A stretch of DNA of 64,000 bases, taken from Aurifilum marmelostoma. Lineage: Eukaryota; Ascomycota; Sordariomycetes; Diaporthales; Cryphonectriaceae. The position numbers and the translations under genes are program-made. The notes beneath the pieces were generated by a model. The model was not told the origin of the DNA and searched no databases. It saw only the letters and a list, made by a program, of their open reading frames with translations. Positions 10,445-20,558 of the stretch are shown piece after piece (the first letter of the stretch is position 1; the number at the start of each line of letters is the position of its first letter). The DNA is taken from assembly GCA_027559495.1 (NCBI GenBank), contig JAMXSV010000029.1, positions 62,001 to 126,000 on the forward strand. The letters run 5' to 3'.

Positions 10445-12797
10445 TTATACGTGCGAAACCCCCTGCGACTCGGCACTATCAACAGTGCTCCTCCGACCAG
10501 GCCACTTCCACCGCTGTTGCCTGCCCTCCCCCGGCGGCGGGGCCATTCCAGGACGAGCAGGCCCTCCTCTCTTCGCATTCAGCATCCACAGGCTCTCCCG
10601 CCTCCCAGCGTCCATGTTCGGTGCACACGACTGCCTCCTGATCATCGCCGCCTGCTGTAGCTGCGAGCGCTTCTCGCGTCGGGTACGGGCGCGCCGCCGC
10701 CAGCTGTTCAGGCCTCTGGTGAAGGAGTGGCTCAGTGCCCTCCAGAGGCTCGTGCCCGTGTCTGTCTGGAGGACCAGGACCAGGACGAAGAAGGGCACGC
10801 AGACGGTGACCATGATGACCACGAATCGCCAGTCGGTTGGAGGAATTTTGAATGTTTCCATTCCGAAGATTGACTAAATTGATCAAAGAACCCCAAGATT
10901 TGATCATCAGCACTCATTTCACAACAAGGGAAGTGAGCATTTCCAAACGGCGTCGTGTGCAAGTCAAGCTCACCGTCACAAAAGTCAGAGGCATGAACAA
11001 CATCGAGACCCCCGTGAGGATCTTGATATTCTCCCCCTGCTCGATGGTCGTCCGGTTCTCCTTCACGGCGCTGCCGCTATAGAGCTGTTCTCGCAAGTTG
11101 TCAATCTCCCGCCTGAGCTGCTCGTTGGACTTGATCAAAGCCTTAAGGTCTTGAATGGAAGCGTTCAGCTCGTGGCGGAGATGGTCGAGCTGCTCCAGGT
11201 AGTTGCACCCCTCGGCACTCTCTGGGTCCGGGTGCGGCCAAAGGGTCGGGTGCTGGCCCAGCCAGAACGCAGGTGTGAAAGTATCCGAATAGGCGTTGAT
11301 CATCGACCTGATGCTGTCGTTTACCATGGACAGGCTGTTGAATGCCCAGAAGTACCGCCGGCTAAAGGTGAAGTTGCCGTCCTCGAACAGGAGCTTGTCG
11401 CGGAGGTCGAGGTCAAAGATGAATTCGTCCTGCACAATTGAGCCTCTCCGTTAGCGGCACAGGAAAGAGAATCACACAGCAGCGTCCGGAAGACAACAGC
11501 AAGACCTACCGGAGGGATGACCAAGGCTGTGATCTGCTCATTTAGCCGCCAGAGCCTCTGGGCAGCTGTTTTGTACTCCGCCGCCAGACACTCAAGGAAA
11601 GCCTGCGGGCCGCTGTGGCATGAGCTCCCAGCCAAGTCGCGATCCGAGTCGATGCGATCCGGGAAACAGCGAATGTTGAGGACATGGAAGGGGGAGAAGG
11701 TCTCAAAGACCGATCCCATCCTTATCCTGTTGTTCTTGCTCGCCCGTCGCGATACCTGCTCCCTAACTTCGCCCTCGAGAGAAAGCGCTACAATGCTGCT
11801 GCACTCCGACAGACTAATGTGGCTCTCGGAGCTGGCGTCTGTCTGCTCGCAGTTGTGACGCTGCCAGGAGCTTGGCGTGATGCCCTCGTCCACCACAGTG
11901 TAGTATTTGAAAACGAAGAAGAACGACCGCCGCCGGGTCGCCTCGTGCTCGAAAGCCCTCAACACGTATGGAGTAGTCTTGCCCTTGTTGCGCTTGTTCG
12001 ATATGAGGTGCGAGAACAGCTCGTCCATGTCGAAATATCTCCCCAGGGTCATGTGTATACCGGCAAAACAAATCGCTGATGGTTGTTGGAGTATCCTAAA
12101 AATACGTAGTCGAATTTCAGATCAACGTGCCCTCTCGCCAACGGGTGTTGGATAATTTCCACTCACGTTATCCTTCCAACAGCGATCACCTCGCCCATGT
12201 TGACATCCTAGTACTAATCTCAGCAACCAGGCCTTCCACATCAGTGGAGATGCATTGTCGCAACCCGGGACGAACCTTGATGAGCTCCCAAGCAGCATTG
12301 GACTCCCAGCCCTCAGGTTGCCTATCAACGTAGCCTCCATCCTGTCGAGCCACGACCGATCCGTCTTGACTAACGTCGTACACTTCGCAACCGGAGGCCT
12401 GCTTGCCAGGACCCAGAACATCCGGGTCGAGGCTGAACAGCGTCATCACAGTAAGCTCATCCCGCTGCCGAAAGACATCCCCAAGGGCGACGGCCGAGGC
12501 CTCATGTCTGTCCGATATGCGGCCCAGATGCTGGATCAAGTCGAACTCGGTATACGACGAGGGCGACAGCGGCCTCTGTACACAGCTTATCGGCCCCATC
12601 CAGGTCGGATGAACGCCTGACTCCGGGCTGAGGACGGGGGAGATGGGCCTGAAGCTGGACTGGTGGCTCTCGTTCTTCTCAATCTCGGTCTCCTCAAACA
12701 CCACCCTATTACCATCGCTGGACAGCCGCTTCCGGCCGGCCAACTCGTCTGCAGCAACGCGCCCAGGCCTCTTGCCGGCGCTGACACGCATTGGCAT
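10445..12797 (-). CDS. CorA-like Mg2+ transporter family membrane protein
   Basis: Fungal CorA-like protein, probably in a cellular membrane. Transport is inferred from family only. Four exons: 12190-12797, 11510-12095, 10974-11429 and 10445-10873, together 692 residues. Intron 1 uses a weak GTGATC donor, but the frame joins cleanly (ARILQQPSAICFAG). The others use GTAGGT and GTGAGC. The N-terminal soluble part is followed by a coiled coil (about 474-515), then two membrane helices (about 533-553 and 567-589). The loop after helix 1 reads SIFGMETF, so the classical CorA GMN is GME here. The C-terminus is basic and disordered. I chose ATG 12797; the same frame stays open upstream to a possible acceptor near 12873, so an extra 5' exon (candidate 12811-13113) cannot be excluded. 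Confidence 0.8.
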
Positions 12798-13704
12798 CTT
12801 GACTACGTCGTCAGCATTCAATGAACAGACGAGCAGGTAATTTGCACGGCTCGTGAAACACCACTGGTATGTTTAGAATGCCGATGCAAATATCAGTTTG
12901 ATTAAAGTTCAACCCAACGAGAAAATAAGGCGAGAAGAATTCGTATGGAACCTCTAGAACCACCACGCGGTCAAGGCTCCTGAGACAAGGTGTCGATGTC
13001 TCAGCCGGCCCACGGGATAGCTTCCACCGGAAAAGGTATAGAGACAGCGCCTCCAGTGTCAATGGTCTCGGTGAATAGCAAGCCTTGCCTGCAGGTCGGA
13101 TACTAATCATCATCTTTTGACGGAGCTTGATTTCCAGATGGTGGTGCGTGAGAATGGCACTGTTGAGATCTAGGCATGACTACATGCTACTGAGCTTGCC
13201 CTCTTTTCCGCCCTCGACCCAATCAGGCGCTCGGAGTGGGAGAAGACGATAACATGAAAATGTCAGCTTTACACGCATCCTGAAATGAGTCGTGTATGGA
13301 CCATCAGCTGCTTCCGGATGCAGCCCCGAATCCATTGACAAAACACTGCGCACCCGAGACTTGCACGGGGTTGATCTGCTAGAACCGCAATTTCCATCGT
13401 AGGTCCCAGCAGCCCAAACAGCCCAGGATATTACGTGTGACCAGTTCTGAGTTCAAGCAGACATTTCGTAGACTACCAGATCAATCTATTTCACAACCAC
13501 AAAAGGGAAAAAAGAGCCTTCCGTGAAAATCTCAAACAACGCCATGCTCATGCCTTCAATCATCCGGCCGATTCTGCCTGGCCTATCGCAAATGTAGCTT
13601 TCCGATTTCGATGCTTCAATTTTGTTTCTCTCTCTCGATCATCATTTGTCTTCTCGCATCTATCATGTCGCAAGTCGCCGCCGTGACGCCTCCTCTACCT
13701 TTTT
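12798..13704. other. Intergenic, possible upstream exon of the CorA-like gene
   Basis: A leftward ATG frame at 12811-13113 (MMISIRPAGKACYSPRPLT) lies directly upstream of the CorA-like gene and may be an alternative first exon or leader, but no strong donor is visible. The rest, to the Pom152 stop, shows no gene. Confidence 0.35.
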
Positions 13705-16700
13705 TTAGTACGTCAACATCTTGCCCTCCGACCTCCCTTCGACCTGCTGTGTCGAGAACGCGCAGTGCATGTCCTTGATCGACACCACCTCGTACGTGCC
13801 TTCCTGGCTCGCCCTGACCACCTTGCTGTACTCGTAGCTAACGTCGTGCCTCGTCTCCAGCACCTGGCTTCGCTGGCCCTTGCGCTCGTTCGTACTGCGT
13901 GTGTACGTGAACTCAAAGGGCGGCGTGCCTGTAAAGTCAAAGACGATGTCCACCTCGCCGCCCTCATGGATGTCCGATCGGACCGTCTTACCCTTAGAGA
14001 TCCGCACGGTCGGGAACGGATGAATGGTCTTGCTGATATTGACGGCCGCCTGGCACTCGGAAGCCTTGTCCCGGATGGATGTGATGGTGAACTCACCGGC
14101 GGTCTCGGCGAGCCGCTTGAAGTTTGTCGTCGGGGACTTGGCCTGGCGCGTTGTGCCATCGAAGACGTACTCGACCTCGAATGGTGGAGTGCCGACGAGG
14201 GTGTAAGATATACGCTCGCCGATGCAGTACTCCTTGCGCTGGTCCAGGGGATAGATAGAGGGAGCATCGTAGAGCTGGACCTGAACCGAGGGCCCGCCTG
14301 TCTCGTAGGTGCGCCTGCATCCGCGGGCGTCGCTGACCTGACGGATGCGAACGGATTGGCCGCCAAGTTTCAGGTACTGCCTCGGAATCTTGACCTGAGA
14401 CTTCTCCTTCTCCAAGCCTTCGACACGGACGGTCTCTATGCTCGCGCCGCTATCGTGCTTGATTTCGAACACCACCGTCCAGGGCGCAGTACCGGAGAAC
14501 TCGATCGCCACCGTGTCTTCGATATCTTGATCCGCCATGCAGCTCTTGTACGTCTGACCGGGCTTAGCAAACTTCGCCGTAGGTCTCGGGTTGACCTTCT
14601 GCTCGAGCCTGAGAGGAGTGAACTTCTTGTTGTCGTCGTAGAGACTGTCAGACAGGGTGGAGAAGAGGTAGGTGTATGTTCCTGCCCTCGACGTATCCAT
14701 CTGGACGGTAGCCTTGCCAAGAGCAGCATCGAAGTTCTTCTTATTAATGGCCGAGCTTCCGCCACTCGGCTTGTGCCTGACCTCATACTCGACGTGGTAT
14801 GGGGGAGAGCCTGTGTAGAGATTAGCTGCTGTGCGAAATTCAGATGATTCCCAGTACAAGCAGGACTCACCGACGAGACCAACTTCGAACCCGTCCATCT
14901 CTCCTTCGCAAACATCGTTCTTGATGTACGATCCGCCCTTATCACCGTGGATGCTGGGAGCTTGCAAAATAGCGAGCGTGGGTCGGGGTAGCCAGTCCAC
15001 CTCAAACTGCGCCGCTTTGGGATCAACAGTGCCGTGACACTGGTTGTCCGACACGTCCACGATCTCGTATGTACCTCGCTGTGTGACGCTGAGCACGTCG
15101 TTGCCAGACCGCAGAAGCTTCCTGACGGTCTTGGCGTTCGGGCCGTCGTTCAGATTTTTGTACGCAACCGTCCACGGGCTTTCTCCGCTCAGACGGACGG
15201 GGAGCTCGGTATTCTCTTCTTCGATGGCCATTGTCTTGAACCTGCCATCGAGCAGCCCAAACGCAGCCCGTGGCCGTTGGCGTCGGACAGCTATCTTGCG
15301 CTCGTCCTGGAGGAAGATGCGGCAGCCCGACGTGTCCTTTACAGAGACTAGAGACACAGAGTACTCTCCGCCCGACGAGAACTTTGGTGTTGTGATCGTA
15401 TAGGACTTGTCTTGGATGCCCTCGACCTTGAACTGCTTCCTCCTGCCGTCGTGAACAAGCTCCCATTCCAGGGTGAAGGGCGCCTCCCCGGCGGAGAAGA
15501 CAACCTCGAACTTGACCTCTTCGTCCAGGCAAGCCGAGAGCGTCTTTGACTCCTTCTGTATGTAGGCCGAGGCCACTGGTTTCACCGTCGTCTCCAGAGT
15601 CATCTCCGGACCGGTGAGCGGTTGGGCCGAGTAGACGGCATCGCTGATTTCCTTGAACACGTACGTGTGCGTGCCAGCGTCCGTGGGGATGAACTCCTCC
15701 TGATGCCTCATGCTGTTCGTCTTGAAGCTCTTCCTCTTCGTCACCCCCCTGTGCATAACGTCATACTTGACCTGGAAAGGAGGCGTGCCGACGAAATCAA
15801 AGTCCACAGCCATGCCGATAGAATTACCAGCACACTTGTCGGGTATATCGGTTGAGCGTAGCACGAGGTTTGGCTCGAGGGGATTCAGCAGAAGACAGGA
15901 GACGGGCTCCTGAACCTGTCCCTCGCATGCGCCGGAGGAGACCGTCTTCAGGGTGTACAGTCCTGGAGCGGAAATCTTAGGCTGGTCGTCGGCATTCTTG
16001 GCCTTGTACGTGTCAAATGACACGACCTCACCATGATCGCCGTTCTTTGTCAAGGTGTCGATTGGCGAGAATTGCCAACTGATGGTGTGAGACGTGTCCA
16101 TCTGGCCAGCCACGTTGAAGCTGATGGGCAGGTGGGTGGACTTGCCCTTGGCGACCTTTACAGGATTCCGCAGATCACACCCCTTGATCCTAGCCGTCGG
16201 GCGTTCTTTGACGTTGAAGTCCTGCACCAGATGTTTGGGCTTTGGACGCATCTCTGGGTCATCTGCCGGGGATTGGTACTTGACGACATTGCCAAATGCG
16301 TCCTGGACCTCGTCCACCGAGTACTGCCACGCCCCTCCCGTGTTCATGGACTCGTTCAAGCTCACGGTGACCCTCTGCGCTTTGGCCCAGGACACAGAGG
16401 ACTCGTCGTCTGGCATGATCAGGGCAGACGACCTATGCGAGCCCATCAGAGGCGACGAGAACCCCTCTGGCTGGAGACTCTGGAAGTGGAAACTGTGGTC
16501 CTTGTCCTTGATCCTCCGGCTGTAGTTGATCTTGAGGGGAGGAGTACCGAAGACCTCCAGCGCAAGGTCCGACAGGTCTCCCAGGCAGCGGTCAGAGGAC
16601 GGCGAGGCGATGACGCGGGCCTTGGGGCAAGGCACCACAAAGGTATTCGCGGTCGGGCGCTGCACCTCGAGCTTGTATTCGTCGAGGACCTTGGCCAACC

Positions 16701-17592
16701 GGTAGGCACCCGCCTTCTTGATGGGCCAATCGAACCTGGCGTCTGCCATTTCCGGGTCGCTCTCCTGCCTCTTGACCAGCTTCTTGATCGCCTTGATGTG
16801 GTCCTTGGAGAGCTTGAGGGTCTCCTCGCTGTCCGTCTCGAGGTCGGTGCGGATCACCTCAATCTCGACGGGTACGGTGGCGTTGAAGTGAATGGGCAAG
16901 GTGACCGTACGGCCACTCCCCATGCAATAAGAGTAGCCATCAGGGTTCAGGACCGCTGAGCCCTCAGGCAGGATGTTGATGATCTGTTTTCCCAAGATCA
17001 GGGAGGCATTCTGGGTTACACTGGATACCTTGACGTATTGTTCGGATATGGCGACCTCGCGGTCCCAGAAGACCCTCAAGAAGGCCACAATGGCGGGTCC
17101 AAAGGGCAGGCCAATGTTGAGCATGACCAGGAGATCAAATACAGCGTGAAAGAGGAAGACGACGGTGCAGGACAGCTGGGAGAACTCGAGCCACGGTATC
17201 CTGAACTCTGGCAGGCCGAATATGTAGACGAAATCGATGAAGATCCATTTTAGAACCAGCCAAACGGATTCGCTGTCGTCCTCCACAACCATCAACCAGT
17301 CGTAGAGCTTCCATGCGAAAAGGGCGGCGTAGAGGCCGAGCGCGTAGAAGCGCTGTGTCGGCGCATCGAGGACGTGAAGGGGTATGACCGGATTCGAGGG
17401 GTATTGAGCTGCTGGAGCTAGTGGTGCTTGAGGCAGCGGTGGTTGTGCTGGCCTCTCAGGGGCTGGCTGAGGGGTATTGTTCGTGGGAGTGCCGCTGGGG
17501 GTGCCGCTGGGCGTAGGCGCTCGTCTGCCTCTCAGATTCGTAGCTGGGGTCGCGGGGAAGCCCCCCACTACCCTTCGCGGTGTGTCATTCAT
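13705..17592 (-). CDS. POM152: Nucleoporin Pom152, nuclear-pore membrane ring protein
   Basis: Membrane nucleoporin that forms the lumenal ring of the nuclear pore. It starts at ATG 17592 (MNDTPRRVVGGFPATPA). The N-terminal 75 residues are Pro/Thr-rich and face the pore. Hydrophobic segments follow at about 80-102, 110-130 and 140-175. The remaining 1100 residues are lumenal Ig-like repeats, each marked by a 'GTPPF/GTAPW/GSPPY' strand (for example VGTPPFQVKYDV, FSGTAPWTVVFEI, FTGTPPFEFTYT). A 60-nt intron (14811-14870: GTGAGT donor, GCTAAT branch, ACAG acceptor) has no stop and a length divisible by three, so the frame stays open through it. Removing it restores VGSPPYHVEYEV and a 1275-residue protein. 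The length fits the yeast protein (about 1340). It shares a 1.26 kb divergent upstream region with the deubiquitinase gene. Confidence 0.95.
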   Translation of the reverse strand: MNDTPRRVVGGFPATPATNLRGRRAPTPSGTPSGTPTNNTPQPAPERPAQPPLPQAPLAPAAQYPSNPVIPLHVLDAPTQRFYALGLYAALFAWKLYDWLMVVEDDSESVWLVLKWIFIDFVYIFGLPEFRIPWLEFSQLSCTVVFLFHAVFDLLVMLNIGLPFGPAIVAFLRVFWDREVAISEQYVKVSSVTQNASLILGKQIINILPEGSAVLNPDGYSYCMGSGRTVTLPIHFNATVPVEIEVIRTDLETDSEETLKLSKDHIKAIKKLVKRQESDPEMADARFDWPIKKAGAYRLAKVLDEYKLEVQRPTANTFVVPCPKARVIASPSSDRCLGDLSDLALEVFGTPPLKINYSRRIKDKDHSFHFQSLQPEGFSSPLMGSHRSSALIMPDDESSVSWAKAQRVTVSLNESMNTGGAWQYSVDEVQDAFGNVVKYQSPADDPEMRPKPKHLVQDFNVKERPTARIKGCDLRNPVKVAKGKSTHLPISFNVAGQMDTSHTISWQFSPIDTLTKNGDHGEVVSFDTYKAKNADDQPKISAPGLYTLKTVSSGACEGQVQEPVSCLLLNPLEPNLVLRSTDIPDKCAGNSIGMAVDFDFVGTPPFQVKYDVMHRGVTKRKSFKTNSMRHQEEFIPTDAGTHTYVFKEISDAVYSAQPLTGPEMTLETTVKPVASAYIQKESKTLSACLDEEVKFEVVFSAGEAPFTLEWELVHDGRRKQFKVEGIQDKSYTITTPKFSSGGEYSVSLVSVKDTSGCRIFLQDERKIAVRRQRPRAAFGLLDGRFKTMAIEEENTELPVRLSGESPWTVAYKNLNDGPNAKTVRKLLRSGNDVLSVTQRGTYEIVDVSDNQCHGTVDPKAAQFEVDWLPRPTLAILQAPSIHGDKGGSYIKNDVCEGEMDGFEVGLVGESCLYWESSEFRTAANLYTGSPPYHVEYEVRHKPSGGSSAINKKNFDAALGKATVQMDTSRAGTYTYLFSTLSDSLYDDNKKFTPLRLEQKVNPRPTAKFAKPGQTYKSCMADQDIEDTVAIEFSGTAPWTVVFEIKHDSGASIETVRVEGLEKEKSQVKIPRQYLKLGGQSVRIRQVSDARGCRRTYETGGPSVQVQLYDAPSIYPLDQRKEYCIGERISYTLVGTPPFEVEYVFDGTTRQAKSPTTNFKRLAETAGEFTITSIRDKASECQAAVNISKTIHPFPTVRISKGKTVRSDIHEGGEVDIVFDFTGTPPFEFTYTRSTNERKGQRSQVLETRHDVSYEYSKVVRASQEGTYEVVSIKDMHCAFSTQQVEGRSEGKMLTY

Positions 17593-18851
17593 AGCATCAC
17601 CGAGGAGAGGTACAAAGCTGTTTGCTCGTGGGCGGAGATGTTGATGTGGGTAGGCTCGCGGCAGCTGATATCTAGGAGGGGAGACGCGGTCAGTTGAGAC
17701 TCCTCGGCACGAGGACGAAGCTGGTGTTGAGAGGCACGAGGGGAGGTTTACCTTTCCTGCTAGGTCATCATATCGTGAACGAGAGGCAGTCTTGCAACGT
17801 TGCGCTGTGTAGACTGTCTGTTCTCACTGCTGAGCAGACACACCGTTCCTTTTCGACAAGATGGCGGAGAAAGGGCAGCGTGATTGAGCTCGGAAGGGGG
17901 AGGAATGAGAGACGGTTTGCTTGTGAAGTTGTCAAAAGTCGTCTTGGGCGACCGCGGTCAACAAGCAGCAACGCGCCTCTTTACTCTGCAAAATCCAGCA
18001 GGGTATTGGTGACTAGCAGGGGTGTTCCAGCGGGTCCCTGTCCCCTGTTGCATCTGCTGATTGGCTCTGACAAGGGCCTGGCTGCCAACACGCAAGACTT
18101 GCCTTAGACCTGAAATCTGGACTGGTTAATCTAGCCCAAGAATTTCATTATTTTAAAGAAAAAACTTAGCTAAAACTCACAAATCAGAAACGATATTTCT
18201 GTTAGGACATATTCAATAAAACCTTAATACCTTTTTATTCTTATCTTATTTATAATTGCATTTAGCTGCCTTAAATAACTTATGTTAAGTATAAGAATGT
18301 TCTATCTTAAGCCTAAAAAGGTGCAGTATTTCCAACCCTCTGCCATTCTTGGTTATTTCTCTGCTTGAACCCAATCACTCTTAAACTTGTTACGGCTCCT
18401 AAATAATTCAATATGACATAAAAGACAGATGTTCAAAGTCCAGCATGAGTACTTGCAGCACCAAGCACATCGCCTGCAGAGTTGCAGTTCCCAGGACTTG
18501 TAGATCATCTGTTGGGCTGTTGTTGGTAAGCACCAGTCTTATTGCTTATTGTCCACAGGTGCCTCATCTTTTGTTCCCCTTTCTATCTTCTAGTCGCACC
18601 GGAACAGTTACAATTTCTTGACTTTTTTTTTTTGTTTCTCTTCTTCTTTCAACTCATCCTTCTCTCATTCATTCGGCTAAAGACAAGCATTCACTTTTTG
18701 GTAACTGCCGAGTTCCTTCCCTGGATCTTTTCCATCACCACCTTGACAAACCCTCCCTCATCCCTTCACAGCAGCCGACCAACCAAACCTACAGTCCCCC
18801 AAACCCGAACGCAACACCAACAGCCTCAGCAGGAAGGGCACACCAACAGAG
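17593..18851. promoter_or_regulatory. Divergent promoter region of POM152 and UCH gene
   Basis: This 1.26 kb stretch separates two divergently read genes and must hold both promoters. CT-rich sequence at 18590-18680 precedes the rightward gene, as is common just upstream of fungal transcription starts. The AT-rich island listed separately lies in the middle. Confidence 0.5.
18120..18340. other. AT-rich island
   Basis: About 220 bp of markedly AT-rich, stop-dense sequence in an otherwise GC-rich region. Short A/T words recur (TTAAATAACTTA, TTATCTTATTTATAA). Such patches in ascomycetes are often remnants of transposons mutated by RIP, but no element end or coding remnant can be recognised. Confidence 0.4.
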
Positions 18852-20558
18852 ATGCCTCCACCAGCTATCCGGCGTGCTGTCCAGCCACGCAGTGCAGCAC
18901 GCAGAGCATCTGCCAAGATCTCGGCTGCTGCTGATCGGGAGGAAAGCCCTGAAATATCGGGTGACCACCCTGGTGACCTGCTGGGTGAGGCACTGACTAC
19001 CAACACCAGCCATGACCAGGATAAGTGGAAGGCATGGGTCGAGATTGAGTCTGAGCCTGTAAGCAACAACAGGACATCTTGACAGCTTATTCCGTGGAAG
19101 ATTTTCTTTGGCTGATTGGATTTTGTGTCATGCACAGGCATTCTTCAGTGGCTTGCTTCGAGGGCTGGGGGTCAAGGATGTCAAGGTGGCCGAGATGTTC
19201 AGCGTTTCCATGGATGACATCGAACTCCTGCCGTACGTATCTAGACGCACGCACGCCTACACGCCTCCCACCAGACTTTGTAGTGCCCGTTCCTGACACA
19301 GAATCCCAGTCGGCCCGTCCTGGGCTTCATCCTGCTCTGCAGATACGCCAACGAGGATCAAGAGGAAGCCGTCACCCCAACACCACCATCCAGCCTCTGG
19401 TTCGCCAACCAGACCATGGCCAACGGCTGCGCCACCGTCGCCCTCCTCAACATCCTCATGAACCAGCCAGAGGTGGACCTGGGCGCCAGTCTGGCCGCAT
19501 TCAAAGCCCGGACCGCCGATCTGTCCCCTCCGCTCCGCGGCTACCTCCTCGACAGCAACCCGGCCATGCGCCAGGTCCACAACTCGTACGCGCGCTGCCT
19601 GGAGCATCTCAACGCAGACCTTCTGCTCTCCAATGAGTTCGAGGACTGCGGTGGCTGGCCTGAAGAGGACTCGACCACCACCACTGGGGCCAGCGCCAGC
19701 AAGGCCTCCGCCAAGCGCAAGGCCACCTCGTCCTCCACCTCCGGCACCAAGAAGAAGCGCAAGCCCTCGTCCGCCCCGGCAACCAGCACCACTACGACCA
19801 CCGCCGCCGCCCACAAGCGACGTCGCCGCGCCAACGAGAACGCCTGCCACTACAAGGCCTTCGTGCCCGTGGACGGACAGGTCTGGGTCCTCGACGGGTT
19901 AGAGGAGAAGCCCGTGTGCCTGGGCCCCACCAAGCCGTTAGATGTTGCCACGGACGGCGCGAATGATGGGGATGGTCCTGTCCCTTCCTTCTCCCCCTTC
20001 TGGGTGCGCACCGCACTGCGCGGAATCGCGGACCGCATGGCCGCCGCGGGAGACGACATGGTCAGCGTCCTGGCCGTGTGCGAGTCCCCGCACCCTGCGC
20101 TCCGGCGCGAGCTGCTGACCAACATCCGCACCCTCTCCGCCACGCTCGCAGCCCTCCCGTCCGCCACCTCTAGTGCCGTGCTGAGCAGCCAGAGCAGCAG
20201 TCAACCCCTGCTCTGGGTTGACGCCGAAGGCACCATCGACCGGGACGCCCTGGCCAAGTATGGCCTCACGCCCGAGCAGGTTAGCAGCGCAGCAGCAGTA
20301 CCGACGACAACGACGATGCAGGACCAGGAGATGAATGGTAGCTGGGGAGGAGAGGGCGATGCAGCGCAGCAGCAGGGCGCGGCAGAGACGCTGCGGCTCG
20401 AGCAGGCGCGCATCCGGAGCGAGTACATGCAGGTCAACGGCGAGATCGCGCGCGAGGAGGAGCTGTGCTCGGGCCGGAGGCGGGACTACGGGAGCGTCGT
20501 GCACACGTGGGCCAGGAAGATCGCGGAGCGGGGAGGATTGCAGGGTCTCATGAGTTGA
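18852..20558 (+). CDS. UCH37-like ubiquitin C-terminal hydrolase (peptidase C12)
   Basis: Cysteine deubiquitinase of the UCHL5/BAP1 branch, which in other organisms binds the proteasome or chromatin complexes. Three exons: 18852-19058, 19138-19232 and 19310-20558, giving 516 residues. Exon 3 uses the second of two nearby acceptors (CCCAG at 19305-19309), which restores LLPRPVLGFILL. Catalytic residues are visible: Gln135 and Cys141 in NQTMANGCATVALLN, His281 in CHYKAFVP and Asp296 in WVLDGLE. Between Cys and His sits a family-untypical insert of Ser/Thr and Lys/Arg clusters (KRKATSSS, KKKRKPSS, HKRRRR), a likely nuclear-localisation signal. The C-terminus (GRRRDYGSVVHTWARKIAERG) matches the ULD tail of UCHL5, which autoinhibits or recruits the enzyme. 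Confidence 0.92.

Noticed and set aside
13765..16959. Two long rightward open frames (360 and 308 codons) opposite POM152
   Set aside because: They are antisense shadows caused by GC-rich codon usage of POM152. Their proteins are Val/Leu/Arg-rich without domains.
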